In this document: positions 4,071 to 5,697 of the stretch, piece by piece
How the letters are laid out: every line of letters starts with the position of its first letter
Position numbering within the stretch: the stretch's first letter is position 1
Source of the DNA: CANHVK01 sp046304235
GTDB lineage: Bacteria > Bacteroidota > Bacteroidia > Flavobacteriales_D > Crocinitomicaceae
Assembly (NCBI GenBank): GCA_046304235.1
Contig: JBKCEW010000120.1
Coordinates: 1 to 5,697, forward strand
Reading direction: 5' to 3'
DNA: 5,697 nt
Position numbers and translations under genes: made by a program
The notes under the pieces: generated by a model
Told to the model about the DNA's origin: nothing
Databases searched by the model: none
Seen by the model: only the letters and a program-made list of their open reading frames with translations

Positions 4071-5697
4071 TTAAAATTCAACTTTTACATTGGGATTTTT
4101 ATAATACAGACTTAAAAGTTCGCAAATATTCTCTTTTGTAACTAAAACATCGTTTATTTTTGTAACGACATCACCTAATTTAACAGAACTTCTGTATTTT
4201 AAATTTATTGTTTCAACTACAATTTTTTCATTTTGAATACCTAACATAAATTTAAAATCTTTTAGAAATTCATATTCATTACAAATAGATTCAATTTTTC
4301 TTATTGGTTTATAATAAACCTTTTTATTTCTATAATCAAGAATCCAATCGAAATTATTAATAAATTCCATCCCTAAAATTTTATCTTTAATCCCGACCTC
4401 ATTTTGAACATTTACTAATAATTTTGAATCTCCAAACAATAAAGTATCTAGATAAACCTTTGCACTCGAGAAATTATTTCCATTAAAATCCATTGAAACT
4501 AATCCTTTTAAATTTATACCATCATTATGTTTATCAAATTCTTCTGAATCGTGAAACATAAGAGTATTAGAAAATCCAGTGTCAAATAAAAAATCATCAT
4601 ATTTGATGTTACCCAAAGTTAATTCTAATCGGATGGTACCTAAAAAATTAAATGACGACTTTACCTCTCTGAAATCTAAATATTTTGATTGATAATTATT
4701 ATACAAAAGTGATAAAGTGGAATCTGAAAAAGACAATAATAAAATTGAACTCTTCAATCTTTCGACATTCAAAAATAAATCTGAACCTAAAATTCCACTA
4801 AAGTTCTTTAGATTATGACCACAAAAGTTTGAATCTGCAACAGAATTATTATTAATACTTACAATTTTATCTTTAATATCTAAAAAACCCAAAGCAAGAT
4901 CAGAAACAGATTTTTTTAACTCCACAACTGTACCATCAGGTAACTTTAAATTTTTATTTTTAAAATATTTAGTAGTTGAATCTAATATTTTTGATTCTTT
5001 TAAAACTATTGTAGAAGTAGAACCAGTATCAAATATAAAATTTTCATCGTTATTATTTCCAGCTTCTGTTATTTTAGCTTCTTCAGATTTAGTTTTAGGT
5101 ATAAATGTTAATCTATTCAATTTATTATAATAATCAGTCTCTAATGTATCTAAATTTAATTTATGTAAACCCTCCTTTATTTTTCCAATTACCGCTAAAT
5201 CCCTTATTAGTTTCTGAACATTGGGTGTGGTATCCGTTGATTTTCTTGTTGGTTGTGTTTCAGGTGTATCAAATGTAGTTCCTTTTGTAATTCCTCTATT
5301 TTTATCACTCTCATTTTTATCACTAAAACCAGTTGTAGTCGTTTTTATTACATCAGTAATATTTTCAAGTAGTTCTGATGCACCTCCTTTAAGTTCCTTA
5401 TTTCCATTTTTATTCAATTTTAATAAAAGTTCCATTGAAGTTATTTTAATAGCCTCTTTTTGTAATTCTAATGTATTTATAGATGAGTTTAATGCTAATT
5501 CTCTTAAAATTGGTAATATAAATGAATAGTTAAGGTTTATTAGTATTTGATTATTAAAAACAGATTTAGAATTAGAATTAGCTATTATCTTATTTAATAA
5601 GTATTTAAAGGATTTGTATAAGGAATTATAATTGATTGTTTTTGGTGTAAATAAGGAAGCAATTGAATTAACATTAATATCTAAATGGATCTTTAAG
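4071..5697 (-). CDS. Double-DTG aspartic protease (retropepsin/pepsin-like) with C-terminal PDZ-like segment; N-terminus outside the window
   Basis: The frame ending at TAA 4073-4071 runs to the right edge without a stop, giving at least 541 residues. Numbered from the first visible codon (5696), two aspartic-protease halves are seen. Half one has F-I-F-D-T-G-S-T (catalytic-type Asp at 223, codon 5030-5028) with the later GILGSDLF (301-308). Half two has F-L-F-D-T-G-F-S (Asp at 372, codon 4583-4581) with KILGMEFI (439-446). Together they look like a single-chain bilobal protease. A PDZ-like segment follows (about 482-541), with L-G-D-V-V-T-K-I-N at 507-515. Related Bacteroidota proteins are exported; no signal peptide is visible because the N-terminus is missing. 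The first ~220 residues are unexplained: helices rich in Asn, Lys and Leu, then a Thr/Asp/Lys linker (118-158). ATG at 5435 (residue 88) is a possible internal start, but 87 coherent upstream codons argue against it. Substrate unknown. Confidence 0.8.
   Translation of the reverse strand, partial: LKIHLDINVNSIASLFTPKTINYNSLYKSFKYLLNKIIANSNSKSVFNNQILINLNYSFILPILRELALNSSINTLELQKEAIKITSMELLLKLNKNGNKELKGGASELLENITDVIKTTTTGFSDKNESDKNRGITKGTTFDTPETQPTRKSTDTTPNVQKLIRDLAVIGKIKEGLHKLNLDTLETDYYNKLNRLTFIPKTKSEEAKITEAGNNNDENFIFDTGSTSTIVLKESKILDSTTKYFKNKNLKLPDGTVVELKKSVSDLALGFLDIKDKIVSINNNSVADSNFCGHNLKNFSGILGSDLFLNVERLKSSILLLSFSDSTLSLLYNNYQSKYLDFREVKSSFNFLGTIRLELTLGNIKYDDFLFDTGFSNTLMFHDSEEFDKHNDGINLKGLVSMDFNGNNFSSAKVYLDTLLFGDSKLLVNVQNEVGIKDKILGMEFINNFDWILDYRNKKVYYKPIRKIESICNEYEFLKDFKFMLGIQNEKIVVETINLKYRSSVKLGDVVTKINDVLVTKENICELLSLYYKNPNVKVEF

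Noticed and set aside
4614..5277. Three further TAnnTTTG matches on the minus strand inside the protease gene (4614-4621, 5030-5037, 5270-5277)
   Set aside because: None has a TTG or TTTG at 17-23 bases upstream. Such 8-mers with six fixed A/T-rich positions are expected by chance in this composition.
5221..5529. Plus-strand open frame of 102 codons opposite the aspartic protease gene
   Set aside because: It is a hydrophobic, Ser/Val/Phe-rich shadow of the Asn/Lys/Thr-rich protease frame, which is open across the whole region and carries recognisable motifs.

Overview
The window looks like a chromosomal segment of a low-GC member of the Bacteroidota, most likely a flavobacterium. The reasons are AT-rich DNA, a RecF and DUF721 pair with sequences of the Bacteroidota type, TAnnTTTG-type promoter elements, no Shine-Dalgarno sequences at the starts, and a degenerate ATTGCAG-type intergenic repeat. 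Every gene I can support lies on the minus strand, so transcription runs from the right edge to the left edge.

In transcription order, the right part (4071 to the edge) holds a large, very AT-rich gene for a double-DTG aspartic protease with a C-terminal PDZ-like segment. Its frame is open to the window boundary, so the true N-terminus is outside. It ends next to a degenerate tandem repeat (4026-4067). Next comes a 94-residue protein with three membrane segments (3640-3924), closed by a clear intrinsic terminator (3568-3595).

The terminator directly abuts a promoter whose -7 element lies four bases before the start codon of a lipoprotein gene (2905-3534). That promoter appears to open a tight cluster: lipoprotein, an acidic 111-residue protein of unknown function, recF, and a DUF721/DciA-like gene. 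Gaps are 12 nt, 1 nt and an 8-nt overlap. RecF (gap repair and fork restart) beside a DciA-like candidate helicase-loading factor gives a replication and repair theme. The 111-residue protein is an unassigned partner in that operon.

After an 83-bp intergenic region with its own promoter and a 16-bp palindrome, two exported YceI-family (polyisoprenoid-binding-like) genes follow. They are separated by one base, and the second runs off the left edge.

No tRNA, rRNA, CRISPR array or insertion sequence was seen. No stretch longer than 300 bases lacks a gene. The least ordinary items are the aspartic protease with its unexplained N-terminal extension, the predicted leaderless lipoprotein transcript, the palindrome downstream of the YceI promoter, and the unknown 111-residue gene coupled to recF.
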